Assembly (NCBI GenBank): GCA_963699525.1
Contig: CAVOUI010000006.1
Span: 310,001 to 374,000, forward strand
DNA length: 64,000 nt
Origin: SG8-41 sp963699525
GTDB lineage: Bacteria; Pseudomonadota; Gammaproteobacteria; Burkholderiales; SG8-41
Reading direction: 5' to 3'
This document shows, piece after piece, positions 11,890 through 19,680 of this stretch. Each line of letters starts with the position of its first letter. The first letter of the stretch is position 1. The translations under genes were made by a program, and so were the position numbers. The notes beneath the pieces are model-generated. The model was given only the letters and a program-made list of their open reading frames with translations, made no database searches and was not told the DNA's origin.

Positions 11890-13026
11890 ATGGAACGAGA
11901 CCAGGCAGTCAAGTTCATGCATGACCTGTTGCGGGCGATGGTGTCGAAGAAGGCCTCCGACCTCTTCATCACCGCCGGTTTTCCCCCGGCGATCAAGCTC
12001 GACGGCAAGATGACGCCGGTCGCCAACCAGGCGCTCACGCCGCAGCACACGACGGAGCTCACGCGGTCGATGATGAACGACAAGCAGGCGCAGGAGTTCG
12101 AGTCGAGCAAGGAGTGCAATTTCGCGATCAATCCCGGCGGCATCGGCCGCTTCCGCGTGAACGCGTTCGTCCAGCAGGGGCGGATCGGCATGGTGCTGCG
12201 GACCATCACGACGACGATTCCGAAGTTCGAGGAGCTCAACCTCCCGCCGGTGCTGAAGGACATCTGCATGACCAAGCGCGGGTTGATCATCATGGTGGGC
12301 GGCACCGGCTGCGGCAAATCCACGACCCTCGCGGCGATGACGGGCTACCGCAACGAGAACAGCTACGGCCACATCGTCACCATCGAGGACCCGATCGAGT
12401 TCACGCACGAGCACAAGAACTGCGTGATCACCCAGCGCGAGGTGGGCGTGGACACGGACAACTGGTTCTCGGCGCTGAAGAACACCCTGCGCCAGGCTCC
12501 GGACGTGATCCTGATCGGCGAGGTCCGCGACCGCGAGACCATGGATTACGCGATTGCCTTCTCCGAGACCGGACACCTGTGCCTGACGACGCTGCATGCC
12601 AACAGCGCGAACCAGGCCCTCGACCGCATCATCAACTTCTTCCCCCAGGACCGCAGGGCCCAGCTGCTGATGGATCTCTCGCTCAACATCCGCGCGCTGG
12701 TCTCGCAGCGCCTCATCCCGAAGAAGGACGGCAGAGGGCGCGTTGCGGCGGTCGAGGTGATGCTGAACTCGCCGCTCATCCAGGACCTCGTCTTCAAGGG
12801 CGAGGTGCACGAGATCAAGGGCATCATGGCGAAGTCGCGCGAGCTCGGCATGCAGACCTTCGACCAGCACCTGTTCGACCTCTACGAGGCGGGGAGCATC
12901 AGCTACGAGGACGCGCTGCGCAACGCCGACTCGGTCAACGAGCTGCGGCTGATGATCAAGCTCCACGGCAAGGAAGCGAAGGAGAAGGACCTCACGACGG
13001 GTATCGAGCATCTCAACATCGTCTGA
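11890..13026 (+). CDS. pilU: PilT-like ATPase PilU
   Basis: 378 residues, longer at the C-terminus than PilT, as is usual for PilU. Walker A is GGTGCGKSTT near residue 140, the Asp box is TIEDPIEFTHEHKN, and Walker B is APDVILIGEVRD. PilU works with PilT in pilus retraction under load. The pair pilT-pilU next to yggS-proC is conserved in beta- and gammaproteobacteria. A terminator hairpin lies downstream. Confidence 0.95.
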   Translation: MERDQAVKFMHDLLRAMVSKKASDLFITAGFPPAIKLDGKMTPVANQALTPQHTTELTRSMMNDKQAQEFESSKECNFAINPGGIGRFRVNAFVQQGRIGMVLRTITTTIPKFEELNLPPVLKDICMTKRGLIIMVGGTGCGKSTTLAAMTGYRNENSYGHIVTIEDPIEFTHEHKNCVITQREVGVDTDNWFSALKNTLRQAPDVILIGEVRDRETMDYAIAFSETGHLCLTTLHANSANQALDRIINFFPQDRRAQLLMDLSLNIRALVSQRLIPKKDGRGRVAAVEVMLNSPLIQDLVFKGEVHEIKGIMAKSRELGMQTFDQHLFDLYEAGSISYEDALRNADSVNELRLMIKLHGKEAKEKDLTTGIEHLNIV

Positions 13027-13104
13027 TCGGGACGCGATAGCGCCCGATCAGACTGCGCCGGATCGAACGGACGTGGCGCCGTTCATCCGGCGCGGCTCAC
13101 GGAA

Positions 13105-13136
13105 GGGCGTCGGCGCATAGGCCGGCGCCCTTTCAT
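13105..13136 (+). terminator. Rho-independent terminator after pilTU
   Basis: Arms GGGCGTCGGC (13105-13114) and GCCGGCGCCC (13121-13130) pair over 10 bases with one G-T wobble around a 6-base loop, followed by TTTCATTTT. Confidence 0.75.
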
Positions 13137-13140
13137 TTTC

Positions 13141-13884
13141 ATGACTTTCCCGTTCGATCTGCAGACGTTCCTCGTCGCCGCGACGGTCGTCGCGGGGGCC
13201 TATGTCATCTTCGGCATCTCGGCCTTCGGTGCGGCGCTCTTCACCGTGCCGGTCCTCACGCATTTCCTGCCGCTCGATTTCGTGCTCCCGATGTGCGCGC
13301 TGATCGACATGACGGCGGCGTTCACGCTCGGCGTGCGCTTCACGCGCGACGCGGACTGGTCGGAGCTCAAATGGATGGTGCCGCTCTCCTTCGCCGGCGC
13401 GGTGGCGGGCGTCACGCTGCTGGTGGCGCTGCCGCGCCACGCGACGATCGCCGGGATCGGCGCGTTCCTGGTCGCTTACGCGATCTATGCGCTGCGCCAG
13501 GGGGAAACGGTGCGCGTCGTGAGCCGCGCGTGGGCGCCGGTGGCGGGATTTATCGGCGGGGCCTTCGGCACGCTGTTCGGCGTCGGCGCGCCGCCCTACG
13601 CGATCTACCTCACGCACCGCCTGCGGGACAAGCTCGCCTTTCGCGCGACGCTTTCCAACATGGTGATCTTCTCCGTTTCGATCCGGGTCGTGGTGTTCGC
13701 GGTGAGCGGTCTCATGCTCGCCGACCGCATCATCGGCTTCGCCATGCTGGTGCCGTTTGCTCTGGCCGGCTTGTGGCTTGGCAACCGGATCCACGGCCGC
13801 GTCTCGCGTGCGGGCCTGCTGCGGGTGGTGGCCGGCCTGCTGCTCCTGATCGGTCTGTCGCTGCTCGCTCGTTCGCTCGCATGA
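13141..13884 (+). CDS. TauE/SafE family membrane permease
   Basis: 247 residues with about seven to eight hydrophobic helices and two repeated Gly-rich entry motifs: GAYVIFGISAFGAALFTVPV near residue 20 and FIGGAFGTLFGVGAPPYAIY near residue 140. This is the internal duplication typical of sulfite/organosulfonate exporters. The family moves anions across the inner membrane; the substrate here is unknown. The stop codon overlaps the next start as ATGA at 13881-13884. Confidence 0.88.
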   Translation: MTFPFDLQTFLVAATVVAGAYVIFGISAFGAALFTVPVLTHFLPLDFVLPMCALIDMTAAFTLGVRFTRDADWSELKWMVPLSFAGAVAGVTLLVALPRHATIAGIGAFLVAYAIYALRQGETVRVVSRAWAPVAGFIGGAFGTLFGVGAPPYAIYLTHRLRDKLAFRATLSNMVIFSVSIRVVVFAVSGLMLADRIIGFAMLVPFALAGLWLGNRIHGRVSRAGLLRVVAGLLLLIGLSLLARSLA

Positions 13885-14654
13885 ATCTGCTATCATGCGC
13901 CGCGGAAGCCGCCGCGCCTCGCGTGCGCCCGTTCCCCGGCCGGCCCGCTCTCCGCCATACCGTGACCCCGAGCGCGCACCATTCCACGAGCGAGCCTTTG
14001 CAATTCACCCGCGAGCAGTTCGAGCAGGCGCCGGGGGAGGTGCTGAGCCGGGGGCGCTGGGCCAACGCGGTGCTGCGCCTGCATCGCCACGGCGGCGAGC
14101 GCTGGGTCGTGAAGGACTTCCGTCCCCAGACGTTCGCCGTGCGCAACACCATCGGCCGCCTGCTGATCCGGCGCGAGATACGCGCCCTGCGACGGCTGGC
14201 AGGCGTCGCCGGCGTTCCGGCAGGGGCGTTCCGGCTCGACGCGCATGCGCTGGCCTACATCTTCATTCCCGGCGTGCCGCTCAGCCAGGCGGACCTCGGC
14301 CAGCGTGCGGCCGATTTCTTCACCCGCCTCGAGCGCCTGCTCGGCGAGGTGCACGCGGTGGGCGGCTTCGTGCACCTCGACGTCCGCAACGGACGCAACG
14401 TGCTGGTAACGGACGAGGGTAAGCCGGTGCTGCTCGACTTCCAGTCCTGTCTTGGCACGCGCCTGATGCCGGCGCCCTTGCGGCGCTGGGCCGAGCGCCA
14501 GGACCTCGCGGGCGTCTACAAGCACTGGGAACGGAAAAGCCCGGAATCCCTGGGCGAAGCGCGCAGAGGGCTGCTCGCCAGGGCAAACTGGTGGCGCCGC
14601 CTGTGGCCGTTGCGCGGCTACCTCGGCGTGCGCGGGTCGGATTCCCGCCGATGA
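13881..14654 (+). CDS. Small protein-kinase-like phosphotransferase (RIO/Kdo-kinase fold)
   Basis: 257 residues from the ATG that overlaps the previous stop; the first 35 or so residues may be untranslated, since the conserved part starts near LQFTREQFEQAPGEVLSRG. A kinase-like core is visible: Gly-poor N-lobe with WVVKDFRPQTF (candidate ATP-binding Lys), catalytic loop HLDVRNGRNVLV, and the metal-binding DFQ in PVLLDFQSC. The pattern resembles lipopolysaccharide core kinases and RIO kinases. ATGA overlaps at both ends join it to the permease and to the methyltransferase-like gene. Substrate unknown; kdkA lies just beyond on the other strand. Confidence 0.72.
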   Translation: MNLLSCAAEAAAPRVRPFPGRPALRHTVTPSAHHSTSEPLQFTREQFEQAPGEVLSRGRWANAVLRLHRHGGERWVVKDFRPQTFAVRNTIGRLLIRREIRALRRLAGVAGVPAGAFRLDAHALAYIFIPGVPLSQADLGQRAADFFTRLERLLGEVHAVGGFVHLDVRNGRNVLVTDEGKPVLLDFQSCLGTRLMPAPLRRWAERQDLAGVYKHWERKSPESLGEARRGLLARANWWRRLWPLRGYLGVRGSDSRR

Positions 14655-15223
14655 AGATCCTCGACGGCATTCACGCGCTGTTCAACCACGCTGGCTTCCG
14701 CGCCTTCTGGGTGAGGATGCGCGTGCCGCTGGTGCTCGCGATTGCCGTTGCGGTCCTCTGGTTCGCCGGTCCGCGTTGGCTTTGGCCCGGCTTCTTCGTG
14801 TCCATGGCCGGAGAGCTGATCCAGCTGTGGTGCTTCGCGTCCCTCGATAAGAACCGCGATCTCGCCTGCAACGGGCCCTATGCGCTCACGCGCAATCCCA
14901 TGTATCTCGGCCGGTTCCTCATCGTGCTGGGTGTGGTGCTGCTGCTCGGCAGCGGGTGGATGATCGTGGTCTACACGGTCATCTACTACTTCTACATGGT
15001 GAACCGCGTGAAGCGCGAAGAAGCGCACCTGCGCGCGGTGCTCGGGGCGCCGTACGCGGAGTATTGCGCGGCGGTGCGGCGCTTCCTGCCGGGACGGCCC
15101 TACCAGGGAAACCCGGTCTTGTACTGGAACTGGGCCCTGCTGCGCCAGAATCACGGCTGGGCCAACCTCGGCGGCACGCTCGCCTTCTGGATCGCGGCCG
15201 CGGTGCGGGTGTGGTGGCTGTAG
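14651..15223 (+). CDS. Isoprenylcysteine carboxyl methyltransferase (ICMT)-like membrane protein
   Basis: 190 residues with four or five hydrophobic segments. The SAM-binding C-terminal pattern of ICMT/PEMT-like enzymes is present: NGPYALTRNPMYLGRFLIVL, then REEAHLRAVLGAPYAEYCAAVRRFLP. In bacteria such proteins methylate varied lipids or isoprenoids, so the substrate is not predictable. The ATG at 14651 overlaps the preceding stop (ATGA). It ends two bases before the end of kdkA, which converges on it. Confidence 0.82.
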   Translation: MKILDGIHALFNHAGFRAFWVRMRVPLVLAIAVAVLWFAGPRWLWPGFFVSMAGELIQLWCFASLDKNRDLACNGPYALTRNPMYLGRFLIVLGVVLLLGSGWMIVVYTVIYYFYMVNRVKREEAHLRAVLGAPYAEYCAAVRRFLPGRPYQGNPVLYWNWALLRQNHGWANLGGTLAFWIAAAVRVWWL

Positions 15224-15225
15224 GC

Positions 15226-15954
15226 TCAGCGCTCCGAGTAGCCCGCCATGAATTCGCGCCAGGCGGCGTCGCGATCCGCCGCCGCCCAATCCGGAGTGAG
15301 CTTGTCGAGCGAGCGCATCAGCCGCGCGAGGTTGCCTTGTGCCCAGCGGCCCGGAGCGCGCAGGACGGCGCGGTCGAGGTCGATCAGGTGCGCCGCGCCG
15401 CTGCGGTCGAGCAACAGGTTGTGCAGGTTCAGGTCGGCGTGGTCGAGCCCGGCGCGATGGCAGAGCGCGACGCAGGCGCCCGCCGCGCGCCAGGCCGCCG
15501 CGTCGAGCGCGCGCTTTGCCGCGAGGCTCGAGTAGGGCAGAGCGGGCAGGCGTTCGGTGATGAGGTCGCCGGAGTAGGTTAAGCCGGCGTGCAGCACGCG
15601 CGCCGCGACGGGGCGCGGTACGGGCAGTCCGAGCCCGCGCGCGCGCTGCGTGAGGCGGAACTCGGCGAACGGTCGGGTGCGATCGAGGCCGAGCCAGAGA
15701 TAGCGATCCGCGACCCAGCGGGCGACGGCTCCGCCGCGGCGGTAATGGCGCAGCACCCACTGCGCCCCGGGCGTGCCGACGAACCAGGCGGAGCCCCGAC
15801 CCGTGTCGACCGGCACCGCCTGGCCCTGCGCCTGCCACCACGCCGGCTCGAACCAGCCCGGCTGCGCCTCACCGCCGGCTGCGTCATACAAGATGGCGTA
15901 CCCGCCGTCCCGAATGATCCGTGTCCGTTCCGCTCCGAAGTCCCGTTCGATCAC
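15226..15954 (-). CDS. kdkA: 3-deoxy-D-manno-octulosonic acid (Kdo) kinase
   Basis: 242 residues from a GTG at 15954 with a G-rich site before it; Haemophilus KdkA is 241. It phosphorylates the Kdo of lipid A-Kdo in lipopolysaccharide inner-core synthesis. Seen: the N-terminal DGGYAILYD, the lobe motif WVLRHYRRGGAVARWVADRY, the catalytic loop HADLNLHNLLLD and the metal site LIDLDRA. It converges with the ICMT-like gene. Confidence 0.9.
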   Translation of the reverse strand: MIERDFGAERTRIIRDGGYAILYDAAGGEAQPGWFEPAWWQAQGQAVPVDTGRGSAWFVGTPGAQWVLRHYRRGGAVARWVADRYLWLGLDRTRPFAEFRLTQRARGLGLPVPRPVAARVLHAGLTYSGDLITERLPALPYSSLAAKRALDAAAWRAAGACVALCHRAGLDHADLNLHNLLLDRSGAAHLIDLDRAVLRAPGRWAQGNLARLMRSLDKLTPDWAAADRDAAWREFMAGYSER

Positions 15955-15991
15955 GCCCCCCGAATGCGTCCGCGTGCCGGCGTCGAGTTTA

Positions 15992-16405
15992 TCACCCGCG
16001 GCCCGCCACGCTGCCCGCGGGAGTGGGCGGATAGCGCAGCGGCGAGGTGACCGCCGAAGCGTCCATCTTGCCAAGCCGCACCAACCGCGCCTCGATCGCC
16101 GCGCGCGAGCGGTTGTGGGCGCGGGCGAGCTCGTCCACGGTCCTGCCCGAGTCGAATTCGCCCGCAAGGCGCTCCTCTTCCTCCGCGCTCCAGCGGGAGC
16201 CCGAGCCGCTCTGCGGCAGGGCCGGCCTCCGTTCCGGCGCCGGCGTCGCGACGCCTGCGCCCTCGACCGCGCGCATTGCCTCGAACAATGCGCGCACGGT
16301 ATCGGGGTGCTGGTACGGGCCGTCTGCCGCGAACCTCTCCCCCGTCGCCGGGTGAACGCCGTTCGCGAGAGCGTTCAGTATCCTCAACGTCTGTTCCTTC
16401 TCCAT
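15992..16405 (-). CDS. Conserved hypothetical protein with Myb/SANT-like helical C-terminus
   Basis: 137 residues; start chosen at the ATG at 16405, which has GAGGAGGGAAG at ideal spacing. The N-terminal part reads LRILNALANGVHPATGERF, followed by a Pro/Ala linker. The C-terminal 45 residues look like a small helical DNA-binding unit: WSAEEEERLAGEFDSGRTVD, then AHNRSRAAIEARLVRLGKM, with tryptophan-acidic and R-I-A-RL spacing like Myb/SANT or recombinase-like helix-turn-helix segments. A regulatory role is inference only. Divergent from the gene at 16560. Confidence 0.7.
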   Translation of the reverse strand: MEKEQTLRILNALANGVHPATGERFAADGPYQHPDTVRALFEAMRAVEGAGVATPAPERRPALPQSGSGSRWSAEEEERLAGEFDSGRTVDELARAHNRSRAAIEARLVRLGKMDASAVTSPLRYPPTPAGSVAGRG

Positions 16406-16559
16406 GGCTCTTCCCTCCTCGTTGTTGATCGCCAGGCCGACTGGCCTGCGTGCTGGCTCAACGCGGGAACGCGGACGCCGGTTGACGACTGCCCCAGGAT
16501 CCACACCTGTCCATGTCAACACGCCGGACCGCGAAAGCGTTTGAGCGCGAGGAGGGAAT

Positions 16560-16912
16560 GTGGAAACGCGCCTGAGCCTCGCGCCGGGTCAGAACGGGAC
16601 CAAGAAACTGCTCGCAACTTATGGTGAGCGGCTCTTGCGCGTACGCTACCGCTATGACGCCGCGCGCGGAGTGCGGCACAAGACCGTGGAGCTGATCGTG
16701 GAAACCACCCCGTGGAATCCGCGCCGCGAACGCGCGCCGGGAGCCGGAAGACATGGTTGCGATAAGGATAGCCTTCTCCGAAACCGCCTGCGGGAGAAGT
16801 CAAGGCTGCGGGCGCAATCTGGCGCCCAAGGCACCGGCTGTGGGAGGTTGACTGGAAGACCGTGCGGGAACTCGGATTGCAGGACCGCGTAGTCCCCGAG
16901 GTGCCGGGCTGA
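16560..16912 (+). pseudogene. Conserved hypothetical protein, broken into three frames
   Basis: A GTG at 16560 with GGAGGGAAT opens METRLSLAPGQNGTKKLL and YRYDAARGVRHKTVELIVET. The homology then continues in another frame (MVAIRIAFSETA near 16753). It ends in the third frame with VKAAGAIWRPRHRLWEVDWK and VRELGLQDRVVPE, stopping at 16910-16912. Reassembled, it would be about 117 residues. I recall proteins of this type as small uncharacterised bacterial ORFs, but no function is known to me. At least two indels within 100 bases make this either decay or locally poor sequence. Confidence 0.6.
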
Positions 16913-17019
16913 AGTCCATACATACCCAGATATATCAGCGCATATCTGTATATCTATTCTTGGACATTCGCATATGCGGGTATATGCTTTTGACGTCCTA
17001 CGAAAGCCAACTAAATCTA
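16913..17019 (+). other. AT-rich leader before the cassette region
   Basis: About 100 bases with much lower G+C than the rest of the window. It contains the inverted repeat CAGATAT / ATATCTG (about 16928-16951) and several TATA-like strings. No ORF is seen. The compositional change begins here and fits an acquired segment. Confidence 0.5.
16961..16988 (+). promoter_or_regulatory. Possible promoter reading into the cassette array
   Basis: TGGACA (16961-16966; five of six to the -35 consensus) and TATGCT (16983-16988; four of six to the -10) are 16 bases apart. The pair lies 57 bases before the dioxygenase-like gene and points into it, as a cassette promoter would. Not tested beyond consensus matching. 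Confidence 0.35.
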
Positions 17020-17026
17020 GTTAGGC
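17003..17026 (+). other. Core recombination site GTTAGGC at the left end of the array (attI-like or truncated attC)
   Basis: GTTAGGC at 17020-17026 matches the integron core GTTRRRY. It is preceded by CTAAATCTA, similar in layout to the end of the class 1 attI site, and forms a small palindrome with AACTA upstream. No left attC arm is found within 130 bases. It marks the expected 5' boundary of the first cassette, whose ORF starts at 17045. Confidence 0.5.
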
Positions 17027-17044
17027 GCCAATAGGAAGCGGACC

Positions 17045-17611
17045 ATGGCGAACGACTATTCAATAAAGCATCTCGTTGCCGATCTACGGCGTATCACTTC
17101 GGAAACAACCGACGAGCATGAGATCTTGAGTCGTGTTCGCCCGCTTGCGCGCCGTGCAGCTTTATCCAGGGACGTGTGGCTCCAGAAGCGATTTTATTCT
17201 GCCGATCCTGATCAAGGCTTCGGCCTTCACATGCTGCATGAAGAGCGGGATCACAGTCTTGCCGTGTTTGCCGTGAGCTGGCTGCCAAACAGAGGTGCAC
17301 CGCCGCACAATCACGGAACCTGGGCGGTCGTCGTCGGCGTGGATGGACCGGAAAAGAATGTGTTTTTCGAGCGCACGGATGACGGTAGTCGTTCTGGCTA
17401 TGCTGAGCTGAAGAAGATCGGAGAAAAGATCTTCGACTTCGGTGAGGTTGTTGCGATACCGAATGGGGGACTTCACAGCGTCTGGAATGAAACCACATCC
17501 GTGACCGTTTCCCTACACATCTACGGTAAGCACCTCAACCACACTGGACGCTCACAATTCGACCTGGACAAACAGACCGAGACTCCATTCGTCGTGAAGA
17601 TAGAGTCTTGA
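17045..17611 (+). CDS. Cupin-fold cysteine dioxygenase-like metal-dependent enzyme (cassette gene)
   Basis: 188 residues, start with GGAAGCG upstream. The double-stranded beta-helix metal site is visible: PPHNHGTWAVVVGVDGPEKN (two His near residue 93) and a later GGLHSVWNE with the third His near residue 148, the layout of cysteine/thiol dioxygenase relatives that add O2 to a thiol. The substrate is unknown. Base composition is clearly less G+C-rich than flanking genes. It is bounded by an integron core site upstream and an attC site 35 bases downstream, so it appears to be a mobile cassette cargo gene. Confidence 0.8.
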   Translation: MANDYSIKHLVADLRRITSETTDEHEILSRVRPLARRAALSRDVWLQKRFYSADPDQGFGLHMLHEERDHSLAVFAVSWLPNRGAPPHNHGTWAVVVGVDGPEKNVFFERTDDGSRSGYAELKKIGEKIFDFGEVVAIPNGGLHSVWNETTSVTVSLHIYGKHLNHTGRSQFDLDKQTETPFVVKIES

Positions 17612-17645
17612 GGCTAGTGATCCATGACGACATCCATTTGTTGGC

Positions 17646-17703
17646 ACCTAACCTCGCGTTGCAGCCGACGTGTGAAGCGCGCGGCTGAACGCGACCGTTA
17701 GGT
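17646..17703 (+). repeat. Integron attC site 1
   Basis: R'' ACCTAAC (17646-17652) and R' GTTAGGT (17697-17703) match RYYYAAC and GTTRRRY and are complementary. The inner boxes TCGCGTTGCAGCCG (17654-17667) and CGGCTGAACGCGA (17682-17694) pair perfectly except for one unpaired G, the extrahelical base typical of attC. Spacers are C versus CC and the central loop is 14 bases. Total 58 bases, within the attC size range. It lies directly 3' of the cupin gene in the orientation expected for a cassette. Confidence 0.88.
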
Positions 17704-17731
17704 TGGCACGAGGGAAGCAACGGGGAACGTG

Positions 17732-17902
17732 ATGCTCAACGCGAAATGGCACAAGGCGCATCCGATGCCACCTCGACCGACGTTTGAGCAGCGAATGCGG
17801 TGGCATATCGCACACGCCAAGGCCTGCGGGTGTCGCAAGATGCCACTGTCCATATTGCGGCAAGTCCGCAAATTCAAGGCGCGTCGTAGACGTGCAACCT
17901 AA
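17732..17902 (+). CDS. Small cassette ORF, 56 residues, unknown function
   Basis: Starts MLNAKWHKAHPMPPRPT, after a GGGGAAC site, and ends with a very basic tail (KFKARRRRAT). The middle has EQRMRWHIAHAKACGCRKMP, with a His/Cys cluster (H, H, C, C) that could bind metal or nucleic acid. The stop codon TAA falls inside the R'' box of attC site 2, a common arrangement in gene cassettes. I know of similar short proteins only as uncharacterised. Confidence 0.65.
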   Translation: MLNAKWHKAHPMPPRPTFEQRMRWHIAHAKACGCRKMPLSILRQVRKFKARRRRAT

Positions 17903-17976
17903 CCGCCGGTTGGAGTGCGACGCAATTGTTCCGGCGCTGTGCGCCTCCGCCCGCGCACCTCACCGGAACGTTAACG
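17897..17976 (+). repeat. Integron attC site 2 (partly degenerate)
   Basis: R'' ACCTAAC at 17897-17903; the far side ends GTTAACG at 17970-17976, which keeps GTT but departs from GTTRRRY. Inner arms CCGGTTGGAGTGCG and CGCACCTCACCGG pair at 11 of 13 positions with one extra T. Total 80 bases. It closes the second cassette and the array; no third cassette is seen before the gene at 18068. Confidence 0.72.
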
Positions 17977-18067
17977 CAATTACTGTCGTTGGTCTCTTGA
18001 TGCCCGGCGTTGCATAGTGGGCAATCCGGTAGAATCGAGGCCCGCGCCGGCAAGAAAGGGGAGCACA

Positions 18068-18493
18068 GTGTCGATCAAGGGCATTTTCGGGTTCGTCGTA
18101 GTGGCAGCCCTCGCTGTGGGCGGCTATACCCTCGCCGTGGTCAACTGGAGCTACTCGAGCGGTGAGCGCGCGGGCTGGATCCAGAAGTTCTCGAAGAAGG
18201 GATGGCTCTGCAAGACGTGGGAGGGCGAGATGGCGATGGTGTCGATGCCGGGCTCGACTTCCGAGAAGTTCTTCTTCACCGTCTGGGACGATGACGTCGC
18301 CGACCAGATCAACAAGGTCATGGGCAAGCGCGTTTCGCTGCACTACGAGGAGAAGGTGGGGATTCCGACGAGCTGCTTCGGGGAGACGCGTCACTTCATC
18401 ACCAAGGTGAACTTGGTCGGCGAAATCCCGCTGGCGCCGGGCGTCGTCGTCCCGACCAAGCCGGCCGAGCCTGCCGAGCCGGAAAAGAAGTAG
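18068..18493 (+). CDS. Membrane-anchored hypothetical protein
   Basis: 141 residues from the GTG at 18068, chosen because AAAGGGGAG precedes it; an in-frame ATG at 18017 would add 17 residues. One N-terminal hydrophobic helix (FGFVVVAALAVGGYTLAVV, about residues 7-25) is followed by a 100-residue soluble domain with two Cys (GWLCKTWEGEM and PTSCFGETRH) that could form a disulfide, and an acidic/Pro tail (KPAEPAEPEKK). Probably exported and anchored in the inner membrane. No function recognised. Confidence 0.75.
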   Translation: MSIKGIFGFVVVAALAVGGYTLAVVNWSYSSGERAGWIQKFSKKGWLCKTWEGEMAMVSMPGSTSEKFFFTVWDDDVADQINKVMGKRVSLHYEEKVGIPTSCFGETRHFITKVNLVGEIPLAPGVVVPTKPAEPAEPEKK

Positions 18494-18498
18494 CGGGC

Positions 18499-19662
18499 TC
18501 AAGCATCACCCGGCTCCCGTTTCGGGCGCCGCAGGCTCCCGGCCACCAGCCGGTACTCGAACAACCGGCACTCGAGCGCCCCGTTGTAGAGCGGCGTGCG
18601 CTTCGACGCCTTGAGCCCGATCAGCTTCGGGAGCCGCAGGTCGGCGGAAAAGATGTAGGCAGTCCAGCCGGCGTAGCGCTGCTTCAGCGCGTCGCCGAGC
18701 CTCGGGTAAAAGGCTGCCAGCTCGGCGTCATCACCTATCCTTTCGCCGTAGGGCGGGTTCATCACCATGATGCCGCCGGAAGCGGGCGGCCCGCCGTCGA
18801 GGATGTCCATCTGCTTCAGCTCGACCGCGCCGGCAAGGCCGGCCGCTGCGAGGTTCTCCCGCGCCATGCCGAGCGCGGTTCCGGATTTGTCGCTGCCGTA
18901 GATCGGGAACCTGCCTGCTCGAAGGCGCCGCGCATGGGCTTTCTCCCTCAACGCCCGCCACAGGCCCGCATCGTAGTTTGCCAGCCGCTCGAACCCGAAG
19001 GACCGGTCCAACCCGGGCGCCGCGTCGAGCGCCATCATGGCCGCCTCGACGAGAAACGCGCCGCTTCCGCACATGGGGTCGAACAAGGGGACGGGAGCGC
19101 GCCAGCCCGCAAGCCGGAGAATGCCGGCGGCGAGGTTCTCGCGCAGCGGCGCCTCGCCCGCCTGCCCGCGCCAGCCGCGCTTGAACAGGGCCTCGCCGGA
19201 CGTGTCGAGGTAGAAGGTCGCCGCCTCGCGCGTGAGAAAGGCGTGTACGCGCACGTCCGGTGCCTGCGTATCGACATCGGGACGTTTCCCCTGCGCCGCG
19301 CGGAACGCGTCGCACACCGCGTCCTTCACGCGCAACGTGACGAAGTCGAGGCTCTTGAGCGGCGACTGGATTGCCGAGACGTTGACCCGGATGGTCCGCT
19401 CGACGTCGAAGAGCCGCGGCCAGGGCAGCGCGCGCGCGGCGTCGAAGATGTCGTGCTCGCTGCGGTAGCGGGCCTCGCCCACCTGCCACAGCACGCGGCT
19501 CGCGACGCGGCTCTCGAGATTGGCGGCGTAGCACAGCGCGAGATCGCCGCCGAAGGAGGCCCCGCCGTCAACCGCCTTGATATCGCCGCCTCCCAGTGCG
19601 GCGAGCTCGGCCGCGAGCACTTGCTCGAGCCCCCGCGGGCAGGTGGCGAAAAACCGTTCCAT
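18499..19662 (-). CDS. rlmL: THUMP-domain 23S rRNA guanine-N2 methyltransferase (RlmL type, methyltransferase part only)
   Basis: 387 residues. N-terminal ferredoxin-like/THUMP part (MERFFATCPRGLEQVLAAEL) followed by a Rossmann methyltransferase: SAM motif FDPMCGSGAFLVEAA near residue 205 and catalytic NPPYGERIGDD near 300. It corresponds to the N-terminal half of E. coli RlmKL, which makes m2G2445; the RlmK half is absent, as usual outside Enterobacteria. It is convergent with the gene at 18068. Confidence 0.88.
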   Translation of the reverse strand: MERFFATCPRGLEQVLAAELAALGGGDIKAVDGGASFGGDLALCYAANLESRVASRVLWQVGEARYRSEHDIFDAARALPWPRLFDVERTIRVNVSAIQSPLKSLDFVTLRVKDAVCDAFRAAQGKRPDVDTQAPDVRVHAFLTREAATFYLDTSGEALFKRGWRGQAGEAPLRENLAAGILRLAGWRAPVPLFDPMCGSGAFLVEAAMMALDAAPGLDRSFGFERLANYDAGLWRALREKAHARRLRAGRFPIYGSDKSGTALGMARENLAAAGLAGAVELKQMDILDGGPPASGGIMVMNPPYGERIGDDAELAAFYPRLGDALKQRYAGWTAYIFSADLRLPKLIGLKASKRTPLYNGALECRLFEYRLVAGSLRRPKREPGDA

Positions 19663-19680
19663 GCTGAGCCGGAGCCGGTG

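Noticed and set aside
17646..17703. attC site 1 as a tRNA or small RNA gene
   Set aside because: Its folding is a single long stem with an extrahelical base, lacks cloverleaf arms and the T-loop GTTCRA, and fits attC boxes exactly.
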